NCBI GenBank assembly: GCA_003864495.1
Contig: ML133493.1
Span: 1,433,820-1,497,819, forward strand
Direction: 5' to 3'
DNA: 64,000 bases
From: Nemopilema nomurai
Lineage: Eukaryota; Cnidaria; Scyphozoa; Rhizostomeae; Rhizostomatidae
Both the position numbers and the translations under genes were made by a program. The notes beneath the pieces were generated by a model, which worked only from the letters and a program-made list of their open reading frames with translations, ran no database searches and was not told the origin of the DNA. Positions 11,351 to 21,733 of the stretch are shown here, piece after piece (within the stretch, counting starts at the first letter, position 1; each line of letters begins with the position of its first letter).

Positions 11351-14300
11351 GGATTACGAAGTTTGATCTGTTTCAACGAGTATACTTGACTGCTTGGTTT
11401 CATCAAAAACAAGTCAATTTGCTTCCTGCATATAAAGCTGCGTACATTCCAGCTAGTGTTAACTTGCTAATTTTTTCTAAGGCTCTTCTGTAATCACATG
11501 TTCTTATTCTTCTGTTCTCGATTAAATTTTCCCATCCATTTATTAACTGTAGGATTTGCTGAACTTGCCAACCAGTTGTTCCTTGTGACTGGCTGCAGAT
11601 TCAAGAAGCCATCGTTTGTGATTCGTTTTCAACTCTTGTTACCTGCACATTGTTGTTAGCTATAAATAATTACCTATAACTCAAATAATTACTAATGTGG
11701 AAATAGTCATTTGGTGCCATAAAACCGAACAATTGCCCACAGTTTTTTCCTGAGATTTGCGGATGGAAAGAAATTTCCAGCAAGTAAAACTCTGTTGATT
11801 AAATCATTTTGTCTTGAACCCATCCTGGCAAACGTTTGCAAGGTATTAAACAGTCTATGATAAAAGGCAGGTGATGTTAAGCAAAGCAGAAATTTCGCCA
11901 GGGTTATATTGTAACGAAGTCAGCAAGGAACACTTGTTACAAAGAAACAACAGAGAAACATTTGGAAATCAGAGACCTTCGTCTTTGAAAAGAAGGATGA
12001 GCCCCTTCAACAACCCCCTGGGAGTCAGCTTCTAACAAGATGGTATGGCTGTGGTAAGATGCCTCTTAACCAGTAACTGTGATCAACTGGGTTGTATGAT
12101 GCATAACGCGAAAGTGTTTTCTGTTGCTTTATTACCAATCCGCAACTTCGAGATAAAGACGCCTAGCAGTTTAGCTGAGTTTCAAAATTTGATTTGCTGT
12201 GCTTTGCAAGTGTATTAATGAAGCGGATAGCGGACGATGAATTATTAAGCATTGCCTGGAATGCTCTCCAGAAATCTTGTATACTAACGATGTGACCGAG
12301 GGATGCAATAATTCATATAGTTAACACGTTGCTTAATTCGCTCTTGCGGGAGGGAAATAACGAGTGTGCTTATTTTCGACTGTCGATTTTCCATAGAACT
12401 GGCGAATGTCTTTGAGCACGTGTCAAAAACAACAAGTCGATGAATTAACAACAGTTGCAGAAAGTATGACCTCCTACCTGAATAAGTTGAACTGATTTCG
12501 GATTTGTCCAACACCAGAAGATAGAAGAACTGAAGCTAGCGCAAATCTTGCAAGAAATTAAAGTTTAACGGCAAAGCAACCTCTTTTGTAAGTGCATCAT
12601 GAACTTGCAAGATTTTGAAGCTGAACGTCTTCCGAGATTGACAAAATGCAATGCGAAGGGTTGTTCTCGATCGTCGAGCAATGTTTCATATTTATAACCA
12701 GCTGTAAATTCAAACCAGCCAATCAAAAAGAAGATCACCTCATCACACCTGTTTTGTGTCCTTTCATTGGCTGGCCTTGATGAAAACAACGCACTTTGAT
12801 TGATTTGAATGGGAATAGCTGATAGGGAGCTAGTCATAAGCCATTTTCCGGCCTCAAATAATTCTAAGAATATTTTAAGTATGTTTATCATTCATTCGAT
12901 TTATTTATATTGATATGTGATGTCTTTTAAAGCCATTTTCTCAGCAGTTGTACGCGAGGTTGTGGAATACATCGAAAGAAGATATTTGATGCCATTTGAT
13001 AAAGGCCGTGGCGCAGGACGACGTGCCCTCAACAGCGCATTCTTCTACGTTCAATATCGAACATAGGATTAACCTCTACCTTCACCTATCGCGAATTTGA
13101 TCTCTGATGACGCAGATTCAGTGTTGGCTCTTCCTATCAAAGCTTTTACTTGGACGAAATCAATAAATGCTTGTTTACGTGTGGATCTAGCGTAAAGTTG
13201 AGGAAATTTTTAGAACTTTCGACTGGTTCCTCTCTAAGTGACCAAAATTACGTTTCTTTCAAGATTTCAGGTATATTATTATCTAAGGCCCTGATCAAAC
13301 ACCAAACTTCAGGCGCAAATTTCTACATACGTTTAAGAAGGATCTTGCAGTGACTAATATTTCTAGCGTCGAATCAAAGTTCTGTCGATTCTTTACTATC
13401 CTGACCTGAAAGCATGACAAAATGATGACAAACTGTGATGCAGCGACATATCTTTGCGAATGACTAGATCCATTGGAACTTCATCTACAAGTTGAAATCA
13501 ACTAGAATGGTTCTGCTTTATCAAACAATCTCTCCAGCTGTTCCACCAAAAGCCTTCATCTCAGTCAATCCTACTCTCCTTCTTCATGCGTCTAAGAAAT
13601 TTATTGATAACTTTGAACAGAATCGAATCTAAGGCGCTATGAGACTACGTAAAGCAAGTTTAGCTATGCACACTTTAGCCGAGCCAAGATTGTCACGATC
13701 TCTATTCCGATCCCTGTGGCTCTCCCTAAACACGTTAATTTCACCGCAACGCACGACCGTTGCATATACCAAGGACGTGTATAGCTTTGCCTGTACTGCA
13801 TGAAGCCAGTAATAATATTGGGCAGTGAGAAAACGGGAACTGAAGGCAATAATGCTTGGGATACATTTTGGGACACTCAAAGCAACATCTAGTAGCAAAG
13901 AACCCAACAAACAAACAATCAAACAAACAAACAAACGAATGAAACAACCCGTTGGTTCGAAGACATTCGCTGTCATTGCACTCGACTTGTTGTTGAAGTT
14001 TCCAACCAAGTTCCTGCCTTGCTTGACGTAGTTACAAAGAATTCCTGACTTTTGTTTAGGAGTGCCAAATTGTCATTAAAGGATTCGTTGCACCTGTAAT
14101 CAAGCCTTTCTTTCATGTAGGTAATGACCTCACTTTCCTAATCAACTTATTACGCACGTTGAAGGAGAATCTTTTACAGTAGGACATTAGCTCTTGAATC
14201 GCTGCCAGACTTTCACTTTAGGAGAGCAAATAGCATTTAATTGTAATGATATTAAGCCCAAGATGTGGTGTGCCGTAAAGATGTAATGTAATGTAAAGTG

Positions 14301-14724
14301 ATTTTGCATTTCTATGCAGGTGCTTCTTCGTGGAGATGAGCGCATTTATTGAACATATTTATCGCTTTCAAAGCTTTCTGGTGGAACAAGGCTTGCTCCA
14401 ATTATCAGAGCCGGTGGAAAATTGGACTTCTAAACAGAATTAGCGCTATACAGGCGGCTTATGCCCCGGTAATCGTGAGACGAAACGGCGAGAAATAGCT
14501 CATCTCAATGCTTATCTTGCCTTCTGATAAAATGACCACTGGGTTGTTGCTCAGAGCCTGAAAAGAAGATTCTTGGCAGCTGGGGCAGAAAATATTAGAC
14601 AGGGCAACGATATTAACAAAGAGAACAGATTTGACTCACTATAAGCAAGCAACTTACGCACACGGTTTTCTTCTACACGAGCAGCTGTTGCGATAAATCT
14701 TTCAAACAAAACAAGAAGCTTCAC
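11351..14724. other. 3.4 kb spacer between the inverted transposons
   Basis: Single-copy AT-rich DNA with no recognised gene. A 126-codon - strand frame at 13629-14009 is low-complexity and overlaps a CAAA-rich simple repeat at 13908-13937. The spacer could invert by recombination between the two flanking copies. Confidence 0.5.
13908..13937. repeat. (CAAA)n simple repeat
   Basis: Seven or so CAAA units with one CAAT interruption. Confidence 0.8.
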
Positions 14725-15013
14725 TTAAAGAGGAAATGAAACCATTTTTTTTATTCGTTTAATCGATTTCTCCACCCACAATTGTGTAGGAAAAATAGTT
14801 CGCATTAGCTATTTCAAGCAAGAAGACTATTAAAAACAAACTTAAACACCGCTAAACTGACAATAATTTTTCAACCAAAAAATGGCGAAGGGGGACTAGA
14901 CACTAGCGAGCTGTGACGTAAAGTTATGGACACGAAGCGCGCATGTTCGAGGACAACAAATTTTCTGGCAGAGTTGGCGATCGCATGTTTAGTTTTTGAA
15001 TTTCAATTCTCAC

Positions 15014-15616
15014 CATATTGGACGAAAGTGACACTAGCTTAGGAGTTTCCGAAGAAGAAGAGGGTACAGTTGCTGTTTACTATGTTCCTGCCAGGCCATA
15101 CCAATTCGGCAGACACGGAATCAAGTAGCGACGAGGATAACCTAGGTCACGACGGCCTAACCCCGGCAATTTTGCGAGAGCGATACGAACAAAAAACAGA
15201 AGTTAGTTCATGGTAAGTTTATTCCATAAATGTCGCATATATGTTTAAAACTCGTTATCTTTAGTTTAAATGATGTCTAAACACTGTAGGTATCAATCGA
15301 AATTAGCAAGCGTCATGTACAGTGCCTAGGCCAGGCCCGGAGGGTCGCACCATCGTAAACTTAATTGATTATGACTATGGCATTATGGCTTTTTTTTGCA
15401 GGTGTAGATGTTGAAAATATGAAGTTTATCATCTTGTTGGTGCTTTGGAGTGCAGATGCTGCACTGGGTTAACTTGTATTGGACGAAAGCATTGAAAAAT
15501 ATGTATTGCACAACATGAAGATTTCATTGCCATGTCAAATACAACTGTGTTTCGGAATGTTGGCCCACTGCGAAGGGACAGACAGGGGAGTATCACAGGA
15601 AGGCAAGCCTACACGA
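15014..15616 (+). pseudogene. P2X7 intracellular-domain-like remnant in copy 2
   Basis: Two exon-like blocks: 15014-15212 (donor GTAAGT) and 15402-15616 (acceptor TTTTGCAG, donor GTAAGT). Block 1 is acidic (DESDTSLGVSEEEEG, then VPARPYQF, and after a frameshift TESSSDEDNLG ... RERYEQKTEVSS). Across the junction it reads WCRC-stop-KYEV, then ALECRCC and CIAQHEDF. This follows the cysteine-rich CxCGxC ... ECxCC ... CI plan of the P2X7 C-terminal ballast domain, which also occurs in many free-standing invertebrate proteins. At least two stops and one frameshift make it a pseudogene. The domain call is from motif memory and moderate. Confidence 0.45.
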
Positions 15617-17334
15617 GTAAGTAACAAAACAAATCATCTTATTTAATGAAGCAAGTCATGTATATGATTGATAGTTTTGAAAGGAAATAGTTTTGGCAGT
15701 TTTATCTTAATCAGATATTTGAGAGCTGTAATCATTTCTACCATGGATTTTCTTTTGTTTACAAGTTCAACAAGTTGTCAAATCTCCCCAGTATTACAGT
15801 ATTAAAGTATTACAGTTTGGTGGATAATATTACCTATTATGTGACTTGTTCATACCTTTTCTATCATATAATTATGCAATGATGTCATCATGATAGTTTT
15901 ACCTAATGTTTCCTCTTGTTTCATTGGTTACTCTTTCATAGTCATAATTTTCACACATTCTATTTCTCCCTCATTTAAAAATTATTCTTCTCTGTCTTCA
16001 AATTCATCCTCATCTCTTTCTGGATTCCACTCCTCGTCATTTTCAGCAAAATTTTGTAGGAATCAGAATCACTGTCTTCCTCTTCAACTGTCTTCCTGTT
16101 TTTCCTGGGCTTAGTTGGCTGTCCTTGTTTTGACTCGCTGAATTTCTTTATTTTACATTATAGATAATTGATTGCCTACAAACAAAGCATAAATGAGAAA
16201 AGGGTTACAAAAAGTAATTTATATGGAAATGAAATGGAATTTAAATTTGGCATATCAGCAAATGTTATTGTGCAAAGCGAACTTACATTATTTTGACTTG
16301 TTAATTTCCTTTTCTGTCTAATTATTTTCAGATTTTGGCGATTCACTCAAGTTTTTCAATCTCAAGGTTTTCACCTTGCAATCTTGACAGGCTAAACTTG
16401 ACACATCTGGAAATGAAGTTGCTTCCATGCTGGTTTCTGTAAAGACTGTCTGCCATTAGTTTTAGAAGATGTTGCTTCGCTGAATAATTGCTCTTGAATA
16501 GTTCCATTTGTGTATCCGCAACAGAAGCCACATTGTATTGTATCTCTTACACCCTGAAAAACAGAATGTGAATTTGGGCCACTACATTTATGGAATCCAG
16601 GGACGCCACCAAAGGGGTTTGGTAGGTGTGGTACCCCCCCCCCTACATTGGTTATTTTTGCCAGGAAACTTGCTGGATACTCTACCTGTAACTTTTTTGC
16701 AACAATTATAACATACTAACATTTGAAACAGAAACACATAAAAGCAGCCTTTATATGAGAGTATTTATCTTGACCACACCCTTAATGAGTGAGATACACC
16801 CTTTTTGTCAGCAAGAACTAATCCTTTTGGCTGCGTCCTGTGAATCTATACAATTTGATAAATGTTCTATATGCATATATGTATTTTGTAAACCTTCAAA
16901 TTGGAAGGGCAACTTTTTTAATTGCAATGCAACATTCTAGAAAATATGTCACAATAAACACCAATTGTTTGTTATGAAAACTTTTATCACGTTGAGATTT
17001 TGATAAACCAATTGTTTTGTTTAAATGGACAAAAGTAGCGAGTTGTGTTTACTTTTATTCTGTTGTACCCAATCTACTTATTTTGAGGGGGAAGATTTTA
17101 ACACGAGCTCCACGTTTATATATTGTAGTTAACCTTGTCATTTTATGTATCGTATATTTTGCTTTATTTACACATTAATTAAAGGAATATATTGAAAATG
17201 AAGTAGGCAAAAAAATTAAATCTTACCTTTCTTTTTTCCCGTTTAGACTAAGAGGTTGAATTTCCTTCATTTCTGGTATAATGCCAGAACGTATAATGCC
17301 AGAACAGCATCTCGTTGTAAAAACTTTTTGTTTG

Positions 17335-17608
17335 TGAAACGTCGTCCCCCTCTAGTAGACTAGCTACGCTCCTTGTATAGCAACCTGGTTCAAAATGATC
17401 TGAGCAAAGGACGGGGTTTGAAAAGTAGCTTTGGCCAAAATTTGGCCTACGCTTTCTAACAAATTTAGTTCACTGCCGGCGTACAGTAGGGTCCTTTGGA
17501 AAGCGATGGGTGTTTAAACCCTTGGTATAACTGTCATTACAACAGCTTTTTATTGTCTAGAGTGTGTACAACACATCGTAGACCACCACGAACCTTGGTT
17601 TTGTTACC
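17335..17608 (-). pseudogene. THAP zinc-finger domain remnant in copy 2
   Basis: Mirror copy of the remnant at 8457-8730, with the same frameshift and the same stop in place of the conserved Trp. Confidence 0.7.
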
Positions 17609-17884
17609 TGGCTCCATAGCTAATCTAAAGTTTCAGTACGTAGAAACGGGATGTAAATATTACGAAACGCTGCGCGTGTCCATAACTTTACGTCACAACA
17701 TTCAAAACGAGGCTAGTTAAACAGGGCGCACCGGTGCCACTTTTTGATTGAAAAATTGAAGCCAGTATTGTCCTCGTAGTTTAGCCAAAATTTCTCTAAA
17801 CACATTGAAATTCTGGGTTATAAGGTAATTCATTACGGGGATTCAGAATTTAAAATAAAAAATTTGGTTTCATTTCCTCTTTAA

Positions 17885-20800
17885 AACTAAAGTCAATGAT
17901 GCCTTAAGATACACTCCATGTTTTTCTTGTCGTGTTATTTCGCTGCTGAATACGAAAGAGCAACTGTGTCATCTCAATGCCCTTGTGGGATTGCCTATAA
18001 TCGTTGGTCATACATCCGTCACGTCAAACTCAACTGCAAATCTAAGAAAATCCTTTGCTCATAAGCCGCACAATGGTTCGCCACTGTTTAACTGAAGATT
18101 TCCTAATCTAAGTAATTTGCACCGCAGTTCTGGTTCTTGTTTGCCTTTTCTTATTATTCATCAATCCATGCGATCTTCTACAGCTGTAGCTGTCGCACTC
18201 TTCCAAGCCTGGTTTCATCATCTATCCAAATGTCAATTGGAATGATAAATCAGATGGAAGTCAATCACAATTGTTATCTTTACTAGCAGCTTAATATAAT
18301 CTCCATCTTGAAAAGTTTGGTCTGTCAGCATTCAGAACGAAGGAAGCATTGAGCCTTAGATTTGATGTACACTTTTCCCTGGCAACCATGCTAGAGCGGC
18401 GAAATCCGTTTTCTTTTTGTATACCCCGCGAGTTGTTTTAGTGCGTTTTTAAAATAACTAGCAATATGTTCATTCGTCAATTATTCCAGCCTTAAACTTT
18501 CTGTAAGGTCATATAGGATTGCCTACTCTGCATCACGTCATGAAATCTTGAACGAGTGGAAGGTGGTGTAAAAAGTTAATCACAAGGTGACAAGAAGAAG
18601 CACATTTGCATTAAAATTCTGAAAATCTCGTATGCTCTTCTACCAAATATGAAGTTTAGGGAACAACTAACTAAGGGTGTAAAGATCAATGTGCTAAATT
18701 CAGAGTTGGGCATTTGTTTGTTCGATTTTTATGACATACAAGCAATATCAAGCATCTTTTATCAATGTCTGTTTGGTTGCAACTGTAACGTGTTAGGGTT
18801 TTGTTAATTTGTTGTGTTGCGTGCAGTGTCTCTGATTAATCCTAATCTTGTTAACAAGTGTGTATTGTCTTATGTCAATGTGTCGTTTCCGTTATTGTGA
18901 TCCCGTTCATTGATGTAGAGTGAGGTATTACTGTTGATTGTCATGTCCAATTATATTCAGTGTTATAATCAGTGTGTTTTGCGACCATAAGTCAGTCTTG
19001 TTTGAAATCGATTGGAAATACGTTGTTCTGTTGACCACGCTGTTGTCTCCTCTTGGCTTAGGCCCTCGGGATTAAGCATGCCATCTTCTTCCGCGCTAGC
19101 AAAGAATCCAGTTTCGTTACTGAACCGTGTGTTTCATAGAGGAACGGTAGACCAATTCGAATGGGTTAGATTATTTCTGCTTGATTAACTTCCTACATCA
19201 GCCATCAAGCTTGTAGCACTTGCAGGTGGGAGTTTGTTTATAAACTCCTTTCGAATGTATTAACCAACTGTTCGAATCTACTTGGCCTAAACATGTCAAT
19301 TTGCAGCATCGCGTTACTATGAAGATCAAATACCTTGCTTAGGAAGTCAATGGCTGCAATTAACGAAAACAAATGCTTGAAAAAGTACTTTAACTTGTTC
19401 CGCTTTTTATTGCCATTGTGAAATTAATGGAAAAAACAGAAAATACTCAGAAAAAACCAGATACATTCAAGACTCTTCAATAACTTTCTTATAATAACTG
19501 TATCAAACAATAGAAAACTCTCAATGCTACTAATATTAAAAATCAGTCTGAAAGGTTAAAAATTATATAACAACGAGGCAACAAAACACGCGACTTAAGG
19601 TTCCGTAAACCAGATGACGGTTTTCTTAAGTAGTTACGCAAGTAATTACAAGACCAATTAGTTACAAAACATTGGTGGCGTGATAGAGGTGTATTTGGTC
19701 AAGCGACATATAAAAGAAAAATACATCTACACAGTTTAGCGTCGAGTCAGAAACAAGTCTTCCTAGTCCTTGAGTGCGTCAAACACGACGTATATAAAAG
19801 TTGGTTAAACTAGAGATCAACAAAGACTGAAATGGACCACCAATCAGCAGGACGATATAAAAGCTCGTTGTAGCCTGGGCTTCTTCATCTTCGTGAATTG
19901 ATTTCTGCTTGGTGCCACTGTGCCTCGAAGCAGTACTAACGTGTGCTACACGAACATAGCTAGAGCTTTAAGCACGCTGACATATCGAAAAAAGCACCAG
20001 AAATTGGCACCAGAATGTTTTACGGTAGTTGGGGCAAAAACTAGAGGCAGAGCTACTGGGCCTAAAAACTAGTGCCATTTCGGAACAAAGGAAGCGCTTT
20101 GGTTATTGCTGTAAATCATCTAGATTTTAATTTTCATACTTTACCAAAATAGGTATTATCTAATTTCTCGTTATGTTCTTATGAACAGTCTTTCTTGCGT
20201 GGCTTTCTAGAAAAAAAGTAAGTGGATGGCAAATTAACTAGGAAAGGGCCTAGATGTAGGTAAGACTGATTGTCAGTCGAACCGGGGGTTCAGTCGAATC
20301 AGGGGTTCAGTCGAATCAGGGGTTCAGTCGAATCAGGGGTTCAGTCGAATCAGGGGTCAGTCGAATCAGGGGGTCAGCATCAGGTCTTGATACAACCACA
20401 CGACGAGTGAAGAGAAAAACATTGCATTTGTCCCCCCCCCCTCATTTCAGCTTGTTTTGCATCAATGGGAAGCTATTCCAAATGTCTGGAAAGAATCTGG
20501 CGGTTTAATGGAAGCCTAACACCTATAAATATAATTCATAGAAAATGATGAAAGCTCAATTCTAAAAACATCAAATGCAATAGACTGGTGTGTAAAACAT
20601 TTTTAAGAAAGCATGGATGTAATCAGTGTAGAACCAATTTAAATACAAACATTTAAATACTATGACTAACGAAATTAATTTTCTTCACTCTCAGTTCGCT
20701 TCGAAACTTATAAAAACCTTTCGTCGAATTATCAACGCCTAGACAGAGCTTCAAAACATAGTAAAATTGTAAAAATCAGTTACTAAGTTTACAAGGACAT

Positions 20801-21086
20801 GTATGTCGAGCATGCCCAGTTCTTATATTGATTTTTGAATACCGATGATCGATACCACGAAATGATTTTCATTTAAAAGAAAATAAGGACCAAGGCTCGC
20901 TTTAGAACCGCAATCAAACACTTTTCGAAATGATCTAAAACGGTAAAATTCGTTCTACAATGCGACATTTAATGGCACAAGCTTCCGAGCCGTCAAAGCG
21001 GTCACGTGTTGACGACCACGTCTTCGAAAGCGAGATGGTGTTCAGCGGCGCGTGCTCTTCTTTGGGGAAACAAACCACGACTTCGT
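17885..21086. other. Intergenic and probable 3' UTR region of the FAT-like gene
   Basis: No coding frame is supported. The part just below 21087 must contain the 3' UTR of the FAT-like gene; I see no clear AATAAA close to its stop. A minisatellite at 20273-20386 is listed separately. Confidence 0.5.
20273..20386. repeat. 17-bp minisatellite
   Basis: About six copies of GGGTTCAGTCGAATCAG; the last units lose one T or gain one G. Copies are nearly identical, so the array is young. It lies about 0.7 kb past the stop codon of the FAT-like gene. Confidence 0.9.
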
Positions 21087-21733
21087 CTAATCTTCCGCGT
21101 CAGCTTCCGTTTTCGACTTGATCTCCTTGAAGAGTATCTTGATCTCTCGCTCCAGCTTCCTCGTTTGGTCTGGGTCGAGCGGGTCCTGCTCGTCGTAGTC
21201 GTCGTTGTCTTCGTCGTCGGAATTGTACGACGTCTCCGTCAGGTTGTCGTCCAGGCAGCTGATCTCGCTCGGCAGCATTCGCCTCTGCCTTCTATACGGC
21301 ACGTCATCGGTGTCCGAGAACGCAACACTGAGGGACGGCCTGGTGCAAGACTCAATGTCGGAGGGGCAGGTTTCTGAAGGGGGTGCCGGGTACTCGCCCC
21401 CAAGGAGGTCCTGCAAGTACAGGGATGTGTTGTCTTCTAGAGTGAGCGAGTACCTGTTATTAAAGTCTTTGGCCGACAGCTGAGTAGTCCCGCATTCATA
21501 CGGCTGCAGGAGCGAGGATGCGGATCCCTTGGAGGCAGCCGCCCGCTGAATGGTGGGTGACCTCTCGGGCTTCGCGTCGACCCTCTTCTTGACACGAGCG
21601 GCCAAAGGCGACCCCATTTCCGTCTTCGACAGCGATTGCCACGACAAACGCACGTCGGCCGGGCGCTCGGGCACCTTCGGCTTTTCCTCTTCGTTTTGGT
21701 TTGATGTCATCGAGCCGCGGCGACCAGCTCGGC
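21087..21733 (-). CDS. FAT1: FAT-like exon 17: C-terminal cytoplasmic tail
   Basis: Acceptor GTTTAG, phase 1 in; 215 codons including the stop. Basic then acidic tail: SNQNEEEKPKVPERP near the start, SLYLQDLLGGEYPAPPSE in the middle, NSDDEDNDDYDEQDPLDPD and then a predicted helix (RKLEREIKILFKEIKSKTE). I recognise no PDZ ligand at the end (DAED). Confidence 0.85.

Larger units (their letters stand above)
14725..17884 (-). mobile_element. TTAA-flanked DNA transposon, Kolobok-like, copy 2 (inverted)
   Basis: Near-identical reverse complement of copy 1, with TTAA at 14725-14728 and 17881-17884. Small differences are visible: a 3-base gap near 16909, a changed GGGCG/GGACG site near 16838, and one base fewer in C and T runs. 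The same inactivating lesions occur in both copies (in-frame stops in the THAP and P2X7-like regions). Both therefore descend from an already broken source and were probably moved by a transposase supplied in trans. Confidence 0.85.

Noticed and set aside
12284..12891. Two - strand frames of 76 and 108 codons between the transposons
   Set aside because: No recognisable domain, no splice linkage and ordinary intergenic composition.
13629..14009. 126-codon - strand frame with hydrophobic Cys/Leu stretch
   Set aside because: The hydrophobic part is the reverse reading of a CAAA simple repeat.
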